A stretch of 64,000 nucleotides of DNA, taken from IMG/VR virus record IMGVR_UViG_3300024177_000003, positions 1-64,000 of that record. The stretch is one strand, 5' to 3'. Under the pieces are notes generated by a model. The model was not told the DNA's origin. It saw only the letters and a program-made list of their open reading frames with translations, and searched no databases. The DNA comes from a virus. Made by a program: the position numbers and the translations under genes. How positions within the stretch are numbered: the first letter of the stretch is position 1; the number at the start of each line of letters is the position of its first letter. Positions 1 through 8,705 of this stretch are shown here, piece after piece.

Positions 1-39
1 TAGCCCCTATCAGCGACCCCCCAGCACCGGGGGCACCCC

Positions 40-345
40 TCATGGCAAATCGTCCTGTCCCTCCGACTCCAACTCCGTCCGCGGCCCATTGCGATAAAGC
101 TCGAGAATCCGCTCCAACTGCGCCGGCTGGATGCAATCGGCAAGCAGTTTCTGCGCGCTCGCCTGCTGCTCAAGTGTCGTTTTGGTCACATCCGCCTGCA
201 ACACGCGTGTCGTATGCGTCGACCAAGCGATCAAAGCGAAGATCACACAGTTCATCAACACCAACGCGAGCAACGCCGGTTGACTCTTCAAACCTTCGAT
301 AACGCTTCGCGCCGTTGCCCCGGCTTCGTCGATTGGCCCATTCAC
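40..345 (-). CDS. Small single-pass membrane protein, possible holin
   Basis: This 101-residue protein has one hydrophobic segment at about residues 24-42 (PALLALVLMNCVIFALIAW), followed by a polar, charged tail that may form a helix. I chose the GTG at 345 because GGAGAG lies about six bases upstream; the longer reading frame to 402 has no such site. It is the last gene seen at the left edge of the minus-strand late cluster, after the proline-rich gene. Small one-helix proteins at this place in podovirus late operons are often holins or other lysis proteins, but no lysin gene is visible nearby, so the role is a guess. Confidence 0.6.
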   Translation of the reverse strand: MNGPIDEAGATARSVIEGLKSQPALLALVLMNCVIFALIAWSTHTTRVLQADVTKTTLEQQASAQKLLADCIQPAQLERILELYRNGPRTELESEGQDDLP

Positions 346-447
346 CTCACTCTCCAATAGGATGGGCCGGCAAACGGGGTTAGGAAGCCCGAGCCAGCCC
401 ACCGTCGGCCCCCAGATCAGGAACTACTTCCCAATCCCCCCCAACCT

Positions 448-1026
448 TTACGTCTTCGGTCCAGGTTCGCTGCCACCCGGAAAATATCCCCATCCGTAGT
501 CAGGATGATACGCCCACCCACCCTCATCGGGAGGAGGCTTCGCGGCACCATCCGCCGGTGGCGCAGGCGGAGGCGGCAGCACAATCGGCTGCTCCGGATG
601 CCCTGGCCGCGGCCAGATCGTGACCGGTGGTCCGCCCGGCTTGTAGGGCGGCAACACGATGGGGTTGGACGGAAACCCGGGCCCCTGTGACGGATAGGGC
701 GGTTGCCCCGGCAACCCTTGATCGGGATAGGGCGGTGGTGCACCGCCCCAATAACCTGGCGGTCGACCGCCCGGTGCGATCGGGTGCGAGGGATGCCCCG
801 GCGAAGGCCAGATGCCCGGAGGCTGGCCCGGAAGCCCTTGATCCGGATACGGTGGAGGTGTACCACCCCAATACCCCGGAGGCTTTCCAGGAAGACCTTG
901 GTCGGGATACGGCCCGCCCGGTGCGATCGGATGCCCCACACTCGGACCACCCGGCATCGGCCCGCCGCCGATACCTAACTCCGAATAGAACAAAACGCCC
1001 TGAAATATAACCGGTACTGCTGCCAT
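448..1026 (-). CDS. Proline/glycine-rich repeat protein
   Basis: The 192-residue protein is dominated by repeats of the form PYPDQGLPGQPP, GGxPPGYWGG and GHPxxPI, with a C-terminal WAYHPDYGWGYFPGG segment. There is no hydrophobic core or recognisable enzyme fold. The ATG at 1026 was preferred to the upstream start at 1077 because AAGGG precedes it at suitable spacing and the protein then begins MAAVPVIFQG. Similar proteins rich in YPDQGLPG repeats are common in phages of alphaproteobacteria, with no assigned function known to me. The 156 bp between it and the next gene upstream hold no gene I can see. Confidence 0.75.
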   Translation of the reverse strand: MAAVPVIFQGVLFYSELGIGGGPMPGGPSVGHPIAPGGPYPDQGLPGKPPGYWGGTPPPYPDQGLPGQPPGIWPSPGHPSHPIAPGGRPPGYWGGAPPPYPDQGLPGQPPYPSQGPGFPSNPIVLPPYKPGGPPVTIWPRPGHPEQPIVLPPPPAPPADGAAKPPPDEGGWAYHPDYGWGYFPGGSEPGPKT

Positions 1027-1182
1027 GATGTCTACCCTTTCATGGTCACTTGCGAGCCGATCTACGCCTCGGCCCATGGCGATTCACCTCATCAACCGGC
1101 TGTCCCGGCGCCGACGTGGGCGCCAGAACATTAACGGTAGAAATTAACGCCCTACCGCCACGCCGTCGGCACCGAGCTTAAA

Positions 1183-1905
1183 TCACGAAAGCCACAATCC
1201 GTCCTCGCGGACGTCGCTGTGTCTGACCTGCTGCCACCCACCGGCGTCTTCCTCCCGGCGGTAATTGGTAAACATCGTCGCATCGTGATCGGCCTGGTAC
1301 CACCACCCAGGAAAATACGGATCATGCCGCTCAAGCCGCGCCAAAGTGTTCACCTCCCAACTAACATTCCCGGTTTCCTCGATATGCGCGATGCATTCGT
1401 GCTGCATGGCATCGGCGAACGGCACGATGAACGCCCGCGGCACCACCATGACCCCGCCGCACCAGCGCCAGCACGGAAACGCATCGTCGTAAACATAATC
1501 CTTGCCCCAGCAGCCGGGAATCGCGATGGCGTGCTCGGTCTCAGTCCGTTTAAGAAAAGATTTAACAATATCGACCGTCATACCGGGTAGATGAAAAATG
1601 CCGTAATCGATCCAGACGAACACCTTACTGTGTGGATCATGCTGCGCCGCCTTGCGCAAGCACTCAGTCTTTTCAGCTTGAACAATGTGATAATACAGTG
1701 AATTTTTCTGCGGATTATCGGCCACCGAATGCGTAAACGTGTGTTTATGCTTGACCAGATAGCCGTACAGCCAGCAATCCTCAACCGTGCCGTTAAACCG
1801 GATCGCTGGTGCTGCCTGACACAACTTGGCGCCAAGCCGGTGATAATCACGTTCACTGCGTGGATTGTCGGGTATCGGCACATAGGCCGTGACGATTCGG
1901 CTCAT
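1183..1905 (-). CDS. Putative glycosyltransferase-like protein (HtrL/YibB-like)
   Basis: The protein is 240 residues. Its layout of an N-terminal IVTAYVPI strand, a central WIDYGIFHLPG segment and a later CWRWCGGVMVVPRAF followed by a histidine resembles the HtrL/YibB type of nucleotide-diphospho-sugar transferase-like protein. The assignment rests on motif impression only. Its ATG overlaps the stop of the upstream GT2 fusion gene by four bases (ATGA), so the two are probably translated together. With that gene it forms a small glycan module in the late operon, which could modify virion proteins or host glycans. Confidence 0.5.
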   Translation of the reverse strand: MSRIVTAYVPIPDNPRSERDYHRLGAKLCQAAPAIRFNGTVEDCWLYGYLVKHKHTFTHSVADNPQKNSLYYHIVQAEKTECLRKAAQHDPHSKVFVWIDYGIFHLPGMTVDIVKSFLKRTETEHAIAIPGCWGKDYVYDDAFPCWRWCGGVMVVPRAFIVPFADAMQHECIAHIEETGNVSWEVNTLARLERHDPYFPGWWYQADHDATMFTNYRREEDAGGWQQVRHSDVREDGLWLS

Positions 1906-3905
1906 GTTCGCTTTCCCTCGCCTAGAAATAGAATCACCTCGTCAAGCCGCATTGTAGCGTACCACGCCTCGCAGTCACGCACGCCATAGCTGAGGACCAA
2001 CGATTTACCGTCACGAACATAGGCCAGTCCGGCGCAAAACTCGATCTGTTTGTCGTGAAAGCAAAACGGCGGCGAGATCGACCAGATCTTGCCGACAGCA
2101 TCCAGCAACACGAACCGGTGCTGGTAGTACCGTGTCGACCGGCCGGGGATCTGCCCGGCTTCATGAACGACGCAGAGGTACATATCCGGCCCGACCCGCA
2201 CCACTTGCGACGACCCGGACAGATGCGATACATCTATTTTCGTGTCATGCCGGACAAGTTCACGACCTTGGGAGTCCACCAATGTACCAAGTCGATATAC
2301 AAAACGCAGTCCGTCAAGTTCGTGTGGATACGCCGCCTTGTAGTCAGCCCACGGCATCCAATTCTTTTCATGATAACGATCTTTTGGCCGAAGCACTCGC
2401 CAGTCTGATCCGTAGGTCCATCCTTGGTCTGCGAGAAAAACTTTTGCTAGAACTTGCTCGCACCATCCTTCACGGTTCAACTGACGCACAGTTGATAGCG
2501 TATACAACGCTCCAGCGTGTCGAAAAAGACGAGAGTCCTCCAAGCCCAGCACCTGATCATATTCGCGCCCGAGATTGGTAGGCTCGGCTATTTCCCGAAA
2601 ACCAGCACGAAGACCACCAATAAAATTACGAGTGCGAATAGGATTTGCAGCAGATATATCGGCATTGGTCTCCCCGATCAGATAGCGTCCAAGCCCGTCG
2701 ATGTGATAGTTCACGGTGCGAACCAGAAACGTCAGCTCCCCCGTTTCGTCGACGATCGCCGACGGATTCAGCGCCACCCAGCCGGGATCGGGCGAAAACG
2801 GAATCTTTACAGCATCGAATGACGGCACAAATTTGGACAGCTTGTCCAAGTACCAGAATGAATTCGCTCTGGCCTGGCTGCTACCCTCCAAGACCAGCTG
2901 ATTGACCACCTTGGCGCCGCGATCGCGTTGACGCCTGTCATAATACGCGGCTATGCCGAATTCTTCACGCGCGCCATAACGGTGCGCCCAGTCGTTGACG
3001 AACAGCAGCTCGCCAGAAGGTGGCGGAATCTCCATCGCCGGTACCGAAAACAGCAGGCTGGTGAGGTTCTGCCCCGACGCCCGGAACCACCGCGCCAACG
3101 CCAATAACGGCTCGACCCGGTGTGGCCGCATCTCATAAGCCCGCAGCATCGTGAACACGAAATCGCGGATCAGCCCGATCTGCTCGTAACACAGCCCGAG
3201 CTGATACTGCGCAAACCAGCACTCTTCCGGAAAGCCTCCCAGCTCCACCCGCATCGAATAATGCTTAGACGCAGTGGCAAAATCCTTCTTATCGAAATAC
3301 GACTGTCCCAAGTAAAAATGATAACGCTGGATCAACCCAGGATCGGTCTCCGTCGCCAACGCATTGGTTAAAAGAGCAATGTCGCGATCATATTTTTCAG
3401 GGCGATTAGCGCCATCAGCATAGTCAATGAAACGAGCGCCAGTAACAAGGCCAGCAGAGCCGATGTCCAAATATTCATGGGTGACTCCACGATAGACACC
3501 CGAGGCGTGCCGGTTGACGATGCGCCGATTGGCGTAACTAACGGCACCCCCTGTCTGCAGCATATCGTAACTAAGCCCACCGTTAAGCTGTTGCTTCCAG
3601 GCTGGGTCGTCAACACAAAGCTCCATATCCGCGTCTGCGAGCAGCGCAAAGTCCCAGTTAATGTCACTATGTCGCGCAGCCTCCAAGCCGGCGTTGCGCG
3701 CCTGAGCAAAATCCTTAAATGGGGTGAAATCGACATGAACCGGCTTGTTAACGCTCTTGAACGCCTGGGTGATCTTCGCCATGGTGTCATCCGTCGATCC
3801 GGTGTCGACGACGACAGCGCCATCAACGTGTGGCAGCAGAGATGTGATGAGACGGTCGATAATTTTCGACTCATTACGAACGATTCCGTTCCAGATCAAC
3901 CTCAT
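1902..3905 (-). CDS. Fusion: GT2 glycosyltransferase, TPR-like middle, GH130-like beta-propeller
   Basis: In this 667-residue protein, residues 1 to about 200 are a GT-A family 2 transferase (VVVDTGSTDDT near residue 35, LLADADMEL near residue 90). Residues 200-330 are helical with TPR character (YHFYLGQSYFDKKDFATASKHY). The remainder has features of five-bladed propeller glycan phosphorylases or hydrolases (GH130/GH43-like): NPSAIVDETGELTFLVR, LGLEDSRLFRH, and a final FCAGLAYVRDGKSLVLSYGV. The gene is coupled to its neighbours by four-base overlaps at both ends. A sugar-transferring head joined to a propeller suggests glycan assembly or remodelling; the substrate cannot be read from sequence. 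Confidence 0.7.
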   Translation of the reverse strand: MRLIWNGIVRNESKIIDRLITSLLPHVDGAVVVDTGSTDDTMAKITQAFKSVNKPVHVDFTPFKDFAQARNAGLEAARHSDINWDFALLADADMELCVDDPAWKQQLNGGLSYDMLQTGGAVSYANRRIVNRHASGVYRGVTHEYLDIGSAGLVTGARFIDYADGANRPEKYDRDIALLTNALATETDPGLIQRYHFYLGQSYFDKKDFATASKHYSMRVELGGFPEECWFAQYQLGLCYEQIGLIRDFVFTMLRAYEMRPHRVEPLLALARWFRASGQNLTSLLFSVPAMEIPPPSGELLFVNDWAHRYGAREEFGIAAYYDRRQRDRGAKVVNQLVLEGSSQARANSFWYLDKLSKFVPSFDAVKIPFSPDPGWVALNPSAIVDETGELTFLVRTVNYHIDGLGRYLIGETNADISAANPIRTRNFIGGLRAGFREIAEPTNLGREYDQVLGLEDSRLFRHAGALYTLSTVRQLNREGWCEQVLAKVFLADQGWTYGSDWRVLRPKDRYHEKNWMPWADYKAAYPHELDGLRFVYRLGTLVDSQGRELVRHDTKIDVSHLSGSSQVVRVGPDMYLCVVHEAGQIPGRSTRYYQHRFVLLDAVGKIWSISPPFCFHDKQIEFCAGLAYVRDGKSLVLSYGVRDCEAWYATMRLDEVILFLGEGKRT

Positions 3906-6232
3906 CCTGGACCACCCTCCGGCGGACGTAAACGCTGTCCTGGTTGCTGCGAAATTTGATTTCCCACAACGTGTGTTTGCATCGCTGATTGTTGATTCGG
4001 CCGCTGGGCCTGTGCCCCTTGCGCCTGCGCGGCGCGCTGTGCTATACCGCCAGCGCTAGGTCCGGTCTGTGCAGTGGCGCCCCCCGGACCCGGCGGTGGG
4101 TTGTTTCCTTCTGATAACGTCTGTGCGTTCGGTTCTTGGCCAGTCGGGCTCATGCCATGACTGGCCAAGAGACCGGCCGTCAGCTCCTTGGCGATCTGCT
4201 GCACACCCAACTCGACACCCTGCTGAATCCCCTCATCGACCTTCTGCTCAAGCGCCTTGCCCTGGCCGCCAGCCTCCTGCTCTTTTTCCTTCTTTTCGAG
4301 GGCTGCATCGTCCGGGACGACCTCCTCGCCATCGAGGCCGATGGTCTGCGCCACCGACCGCAGCACGGCGCCGCGGCCCTTGATGCCGACGATGTGCATG
4401 TCGGTCGGGTTGTTGGTGTGCTGCAGGAATTCGAGCTGGCGCTGCCGCTGCGTCTCACGCTGGACGGCAACGTTCACGCCTTGGACGCTGACATCCTCTT
4501 CGCCGCTGAGGAGGCCCGTCGTATCGGTCAGGAGAATGAGGTCGACCAGCTGCTGCAGAGCCGGTTCAAATATCTCGCGATCGATGTTTGCAGCGACCGT
4601 CTGCAGGATTTTGCTCGCATTGCCCATGAGCATGGCCAGGCCGGACGCCGTACGACCCGCGCCGCCGCCCGCCTGTCCACCGATGTACTTTGGAATCGCA
4701 CTAACGTCATCACTGAGATCGACAAACGCTTTGAAGACCTCAAGCAGCTGCTGGGCGATACCTTGCGGCTGAAAGAACTCAACGGGAGGCTTCGCATTGT
4801 TGCCCACCGGATCGTTGCGAACATGCCATCGCTTCCACGGGTACAGCTCATCGGTGTTGTCCTCCGGCCGGCAGCGGTCGTCATTGACGACCACCTGCGG
4901 CCCGGACGCAATCGACATGTTGTTGACGAGGCTGCGCAGCGTCGCATTGGCAACACTCTGCAAGTCGGCAACGAGATCGACCAAGCCGTTGCCCACCGGC
5001 GTGCCGGGGACCTTCTCGAAGCTGGTGATGAAGTAGTTATGACGCGATCGCGGCGACGGGTTGAGGTTGACCTTGATGACATGCGGCCCGAGACAGTAGG
5101 CGTCAATATGGTAGTCCCGGTACGGATCCTCGACACCCTGAACGCCATAGTCCAATAGGCATTCACCAAACACGTTACCGTGGAACTCGATCTGGGTGAT
5201 CATCCCCGACCGGTTCCAGGCCGGATTCTCCCGCGACTCGAGCACAGCCCGCTCGGCGTCGGTGGTGTCCCAATAATCGTAATATCCGCCACGGCCGTAA
5301 TCCTGGAGGGCCGCATAGACCTCGGCGGTGTTGTACCCCGGCAGATCGAGGAGCGCGTTGATCTCGGCGCGGGTGAGCTGGCTCTTCTCGATGACATTGG
5401 CATTAGCGATATCGGCGACCCCCGGCGTCCACCAGATATCGAACGGGCTGACCCGCGCCCACATCATCTGTGGAATCTGCTGGATGGTCGGCTTCCCCCC
5501 GCCCTGCGGCCACATCACCTTGGGCATGATCTTGACCATCGGGCCCTTCAGCACCGCGAAGGGAAACACCGGCAGGTCAACCAGGAACTCCGCCAGCGCA
5601 TGATAGAATAGACCCTCGCGCAGATACGTCTCGATCCTGTCCTCGGCGATCTGGGCCTGCTCGCGCGCCTTCTTTTTGGCCTGCTCCTCGGCCGCCTCGA
5701 CGAGCGCCATCCGCCGCTCCATCTCTGCCTCGATCGGCGGCGGCTGCCCCGTCGTCTGGATGATCATCTGGTGCTCGTGAGCGAGCAGCCGGTTGATCGA
5801 CTGCAGAATCTGCGGCGGGACCTCGACATAGGCCGGCGGCTTGATCGCATACGGCTTGTCGGCGCCGAGATAGACGTCACGCAGAAGGCTCGAAGCCGCA
5901 CGGCATTTCTGCGCGGTGAGGCGGGCATAGACCTGACTGCCGCCGAATTTCTTGATTTCGTTCAGCTGCGTCGGCGAATACTCACCGTTGAACGTCCGCA
6001 TGGCCACGAGCAACCGCTCCGACCAGCCCGACTCGGCGGTGTTGCGATGGTTGCGGAAGATCTCGAATTGGCTGCGGATGTAGCCAACGAGCTGCGTCGG
6101 GGCGGTCTGCTGCTGTTGCTGATACGCAGCCGCTGCCGCCTGCGAGCGCTGCAGTTCCTGGGCTTCCAGCATCGCCGGGGTCGCAAACTGCAAAACACCG
6201 CGCTGGCCTATCGATGAGGTCGCGTCTACCAT
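3902..6232 (-). CDS. Portal protein
   Basis: The 776-residue protein has portal features: a long helical region with an Ala/Gln-rich stretch (residues about 18-36), a wing containing FDIWWTPGVADIANAN and the PRSRHNYFITSFEKVPG segment, VGNGLVDLVADLQSVANATLRSLVNNM, and a Gln/Pro/Gly-rich C-terminus. Portals form the dodecameric DNA gate that docks terminase and the tail. The frame stays open to 6817, but everything beyond MVDATSS at 6232 is antisense to the terminase-side gene, so I placed the start at 6232. It is divergent from the terminase genes, with a 39-bp gap, and overlaps the GT2 fusion gene by four bases. Confidence 0.88.
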   Translation of the reverse strand: MVDATSSIGQRGVLQFATPAMLEAQELQRSQAAAAAYQQQQQTAPTQLVGYIRSQFEIFRNHRNTAESGWSERLLVAMRTFNGEYSPTQLNEIKKFGGSQVYARLTAQKCRAASSLLRDVYLGADKPYAIKPPAYVEVPPQILQSINRLLAHEHQMIIQTTGQPPPIEAEMERRMALVEAAEEQAKKKAREQAQIAEDRIETYLREGLFYHALAEFLVDLPVFPFAVLKGPMVKIMPKVMWPQGGGKPTIQQIPQMMWARVSPFDIWWTPGVADIANANVIEKSQLTRAEINALLDLPGYNTAEVYAALQDYGRGGYYDYWDTTDAERAVLESRENPAWNRSGMITQIEFHGNVFGECLLDYGVQGVEDPYRDYHIDAYCLGPHVIKVNLNPSPRSRHNYFITSFEKVPGTPVGNGLVDLVADLQSVANATLRSLVNNMSIASGPQVVVNDDRCRPEDNTDELYPWKRWHVRNDPVGNNAKPPVEFFQPQGIAQQLLEVFKAFVDLSDDVSAIPKYIGGQAGGGAGRTASGLAMLMGNASKILQTVAANIDREIFEPALQQLVDLILLTDTTGLLSGEEDVSVQGVNVAVQRETQRQRQLEFLQHTNNPTDMHIVGIKGRGAVLRSVAQTIGLDGEEVVPDDAALEKKEKEQEAGGQGKALEQKVDEGIQQGVELGVQQIAKELTAGLLASHGMSPTGQEPNAQTLSEGNNPPPGPGGATAQTGPSAGGIAQRAAQAQGAQAQRPNQQSAMQTHVVGNQISQQPGQRLRPPEGGPG

Positions 6233-6271
6233 GCGAATCGCGTTACCAGAAAAGTCTGAAGAAAGTATTAA

Positions 6272-6991
6272 ATGTCGCAGACCATCTACGACCCGGTCCA
6301 ATACCACGACCCCTACGATATCGACGAGATGACCCTGGTCAAACTCGCCAAAGAACTTGTCATGAATATCCGGAATTATAAGGATATTTTCAGGGATTTC
6401 GGCATTTCCGAAGACGATTATGTGATTATCGAAAAGAACCCGTTTTTCCGCAAAGTCCGTGAACAATTCACCCTCGAATGGAACGCCGTCGGCTCGACCA
6501 AGGATCGCACCACGCTGCAGGCGCAGGCCGCCTGGGAACAGCTGATGCCCGTGCTGGTGCGCCGGGCGCTGCGCGAAGACACCAATATCGGCGCGTCGAC
6601 CGATGTCGGCAAACTGGTGATGAAAGCCGCCGGAATCGGCGATAAATCCGAAGAAAAGGGCAACGCGGAGCGATTCGTGATCCACATCGACATGAGTGCC
6701 GGCAGCGACACGCCGGCGGTCGAGCATTACAACAAAAGTGTCGTCATCGATGTCACCAATGGCGGAATCGACGCAATCGGAGAAGGCAATGGCGAAACTG
6801 TCGACGAAGCAACGCAACGCCCTACCGACAAGCGCTTTCGCGTTACCCGGGAAGGGTCAGGGGAAATCGGGGAAAGGGAGCGGCAGCTATCCCGTGAACA
6901 ACCCAAGCCACGCCCGCAACGCGTTAAGCCGGGTCGCGCAGCATGGCACACCATCCGAGAAAAAGGCAGTGCGGGCCAAGGTGAAGGCTAA
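6272..6991 (+). CDS. Putative terminase small subunit
   Basis: Residues 20-110 are a helical domain (TLVKLAKELVMNIRNYKDIF, GISEDDYVIIEKNPFFRKV, LEWNAVGSTKDRTTLQAQAAW) of the type found in small terminase or packaging proteins, and the gene lies two genes before the large terminase. It is the first gene of the plus-strand packaging operon. The reading frame is 239 residues, but about the last 67 residues (arginine-rich, low complexity) are read out of frame through the whole next gene starting at 6789. The functional protein may therefore be effectively shorter, or the frame may have lost an earlier stop. Confidence 0.65.
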   Translation: MSQTIYDPVQYHDPYDIDEMTLVKLAKELVMNIRNYKDIFRDFGISEDDYVIIEKNPFFRKVREQFTLEWNAVGSTKDRTTLQAQAAWEQLMPVLVRRALREDTNIGASTDVGKLVMKAAGIGDKSEEKGNAERFVIHIDMSAGSDTPAVEHYNKSVVIDVTNGGIDAIGEGNGETVDEATQRPTDKRFRVTREGSGEIGERERQLSREQPKPRPQRVKPGRAAWHTIREKGSAGQGEG

Positions 6992-7013
6992 ATATCCAGC
7001 AATCGGAGAATGA
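6789..7013 (+). CDS. Conserved small basic protein (MAKLSTKQRNALP family)
   Basis: This 74-residue protein starts MAKLSTKQRNALPTSAFALPG and continues with HARNALSRVAQHGTPSEKKAVRAKVKAKYP. That pattern, of the DUF6582 kind, is very common in phages and bacteria, though its function is unknown. The start at 6789 is supported by GGAGAAGG just upstream. It lies inside the 3' part of the preceding frame in another frame, an overlap of 203 bases. The familiar family pattern makes this the frame under selection here. Confidence 0.8.
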   Translation: MAKLSTKQRNALPTSAFALPGKGQGKSGKGSGSYPVNNPSHARNALSRVAQHGTPSEKKAVRAKVKAKYPAIGE

Positions 7014-7014
7014 T

Positions 7015-7245
7015 ATGGCGGACGTGGCGGATATGGACATCGGCGACGCTGTCGCGGCGATGCGCGATGGCAAGAAGGTCAGCCGGCGCGACTGGGTCGG
7101 CCTGTGGATGGCCATGGGTCATGGCGGCGGCCAGGGCGTCGATCACCTACGGCTATACGAGATCGCGGGCCCACCCGAAGGGCTGCTGGCCAGCTCCATG
7201 GACCAGTTCGATGTCCTCGGCCAGGACTGGTACGTCGTTGAATGA
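7015..7245 (+). CDS. DUF2829 family protein, Tad2-like anti-Thoeris candidate
   Basis: This 76-residue protein fits the DUF2829 pattern: an N-terminal helix with GDAVAAMRDGKKVSRRDW, a central beta region, and a C-terminal DQFDVLGQDWYVV that matches the family's usual (T)D(L/M)LAxDWxVV ending. Members of this family include Tad2, an oligomeric sponge that binds the Thoeris signal 1''-3' gcADPR. It begins one base after the preceding stop and overlaps the large terminase start by four bases, so it is expressed with packaging genes. The family fit is good; the anti-defence role is inferred. Confidence 0.78.
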   Translation: MADVADMDIGDAVAAMRDGKKVSRRDWVGLWMAMGHGGGQGVDHLRLYEIAGPPEGLLASSMDQFDVLGQDWYVVE

Positions 7246-8705
7246 GCATCGAATTCACGGCACCGCTGACGATCGCGCGGTTCATGCGGTCGGCCGCCTT
7301 CGGGCGACTGATCGCCGGCCCGGTCGGATCCGGCAAGACCACCGGCTGCGTCATGGAATGCCTGCGTCGGGCGATGGGGCAGTCAAAGGCCAAGGACGGC
7401 ATCCGCTACACCCGGTTCGCCTTCGTCCGCCAAACGTTGAAGCAACTGAAGGATACAGTACTTAAAGATGTAAACTCCTGGCTCGCCGGGCTCGGCGAGT
7501 GGAAGGTGAGCGACGGGACCTATTATTTAAACTTTGGCGATGTCAACAGCGAGTGGATATTCGTCCCGCTGGAAAATTACGACGATCAAGCCCGTTTATT
7601 GTCGATGCAGCTGACGGGGGCTTGGATATCCGAAGCGATCGAGTGTAATTTCGACATCCTCCCCGCTGTCAGCGGCCGTATCGGTCGTTACCCGTCAGGT
7701 AACAGGGGTGCCCCGACTTGGATGGGCATCATTGCCGACACGAATCTGCCGGTCGAAGGGAGCGACTGGTGGAAATTCATGACCCAGCCGCCGCCGAACT
7801 GGCAGATCTTCATCCAACCCGGCGGCATGACCCCCGATGCCGAGAATTTAAATTATCTGCTCCAGACCGAAGAAACGATACGTCTGCCCATAAATCACCC
7901 CCGCCGACTCGCGCAGGGGCGACGTTACTACGAGCAGTTTGTTGAAATGTACGGGTCCGAGCACCTGTGGGTTCGACGCTATGTAGACGCCCAATTTGGG
8001 GACGACCCCTCCGGCGAGGCCGTGTTCAAGGCTTCGTTCAAGTCGAATTTCCATGTGGTGGAAGACACCCTGATCATCCCCGGCTATCCGCTGATCATCG
8101 GCCAGGATTTCGGCCGCAACCCGTGGAGCCTGATCTGTCAGGTCGACCATATGGGCCGGCTGCTCGTGCACAAAGAAATTCCAGCAACCAACGTAGGCCT
8201 GGAGAAGCACGTCGAACAGAGCCTCCGCGGGGTTCTGTACCGCGAGGAGTTCATAGGCCTTAAAGTCATACTGGTCGGCGATCCGTCCGGTGTCGCCAAG
8301 GGCACTATTGCCGAAGAGTCGAGCTTCGAGGCCTTGAAACGGATGGGCCTCCCTGCGTTCCCAGCTCCGACCAACGACATTGACCCGCGCCTTCGGGCCG
8401 TCGAAGCGCTGCTCGGGCGGCAGACCAATGGCGGCCCGTCGCTGCTGATAAGCCGGCGAGGCTGCCCATTTCTGACTCGCGGGATGTCGGGCGGGTACCG
8501 TTATACGAAACACAAGGATGGCGCTCTCAAGACAGTGCCGGAGAAATACGACCGCGAAGGATTTTCGCACGTCGCCGACTGCCTGCAATATGTCTGTCTG
8601 GTCGTCCACGGCAACCTCGTGTTTGAATTTTCCAAGCGGTTAGCCGCGATGGGGATGAACAGGGCGGCCAACCGGCCACGCATCAGCGCGACCGGCTGGA
8701 CGTGA
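7242..8705 (+). CDS. terL: Terminase large subunit
   Basis: The 487-residue protein has an N-terminal packaging ATPase with Walker A GPVGSGKTT (Lys32). A C-terminal RNase H-like nuclease begins at IIGQDFGRNPWSL (Asp289), continues with VILVGDPSG, and ends near FSHVADCLQYV, where acidic metal ligands are expected. It cuts and pumps DNA into the capsid through the portal, whose gene lies divergently 1 kb upstream. The first box of the repeat array begins at its stop codon (TGAGGGACGCT), so no terminator space remains. Confidence 0.95.
   Translation: MSIEFTAPLTIARFMRSAAFGRLIAGPVGSGKTTGCVMECLRRAMGQSKAKDGIRYTRFAFVRQTLKQLKDTVLKDVNSWLAGLGEWKVSDGTYYLNFGDVNSEWIFVPLENYDDQARLLSMQLTGAWISEAIECNFDILPAVSGRIGRYPSGNRGAPTWMGIIADTNLPVEGSDWWKFMTQPPPNWQIFIQPGGMTPDAENLNYLLQTEETIRLPINHPRRLAQGRRYYEQFVEMYGSEHLWVRRYVDAQFGDDPSGEAVFKASFKSNFHVVEDTLIIPGYPLIIGQDFGRNPWSLICQVDHMGRLLVHKEIPATNVGLEKHVEQSLRGVLYREEFIGLKVILVGDPSGVAKGTIAEESSFEALKRMGLPAFPAPTNDIDPRLRAVEALLGRQTNGGPSLLISRRGCPFLTRGMSGGYRYTKHKDGALKTVPEKYDREGFSHVADCLQYVCLVVHGNLVFEFSKRLAAMGMNRAANRPRISATGWT

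Noticed and set aside
4136-5158. Long plus-strand ORF opposite the portal
   Set aside because: It lies wholly antisense to portal codons and has no family features.
6233-6817. N-terminal extension of the portal to 6817
   Set aside because: It is exactly antisense to the small terminase gene and lacks portal-like sequence; MVDATSS at 6232 is the natural start.
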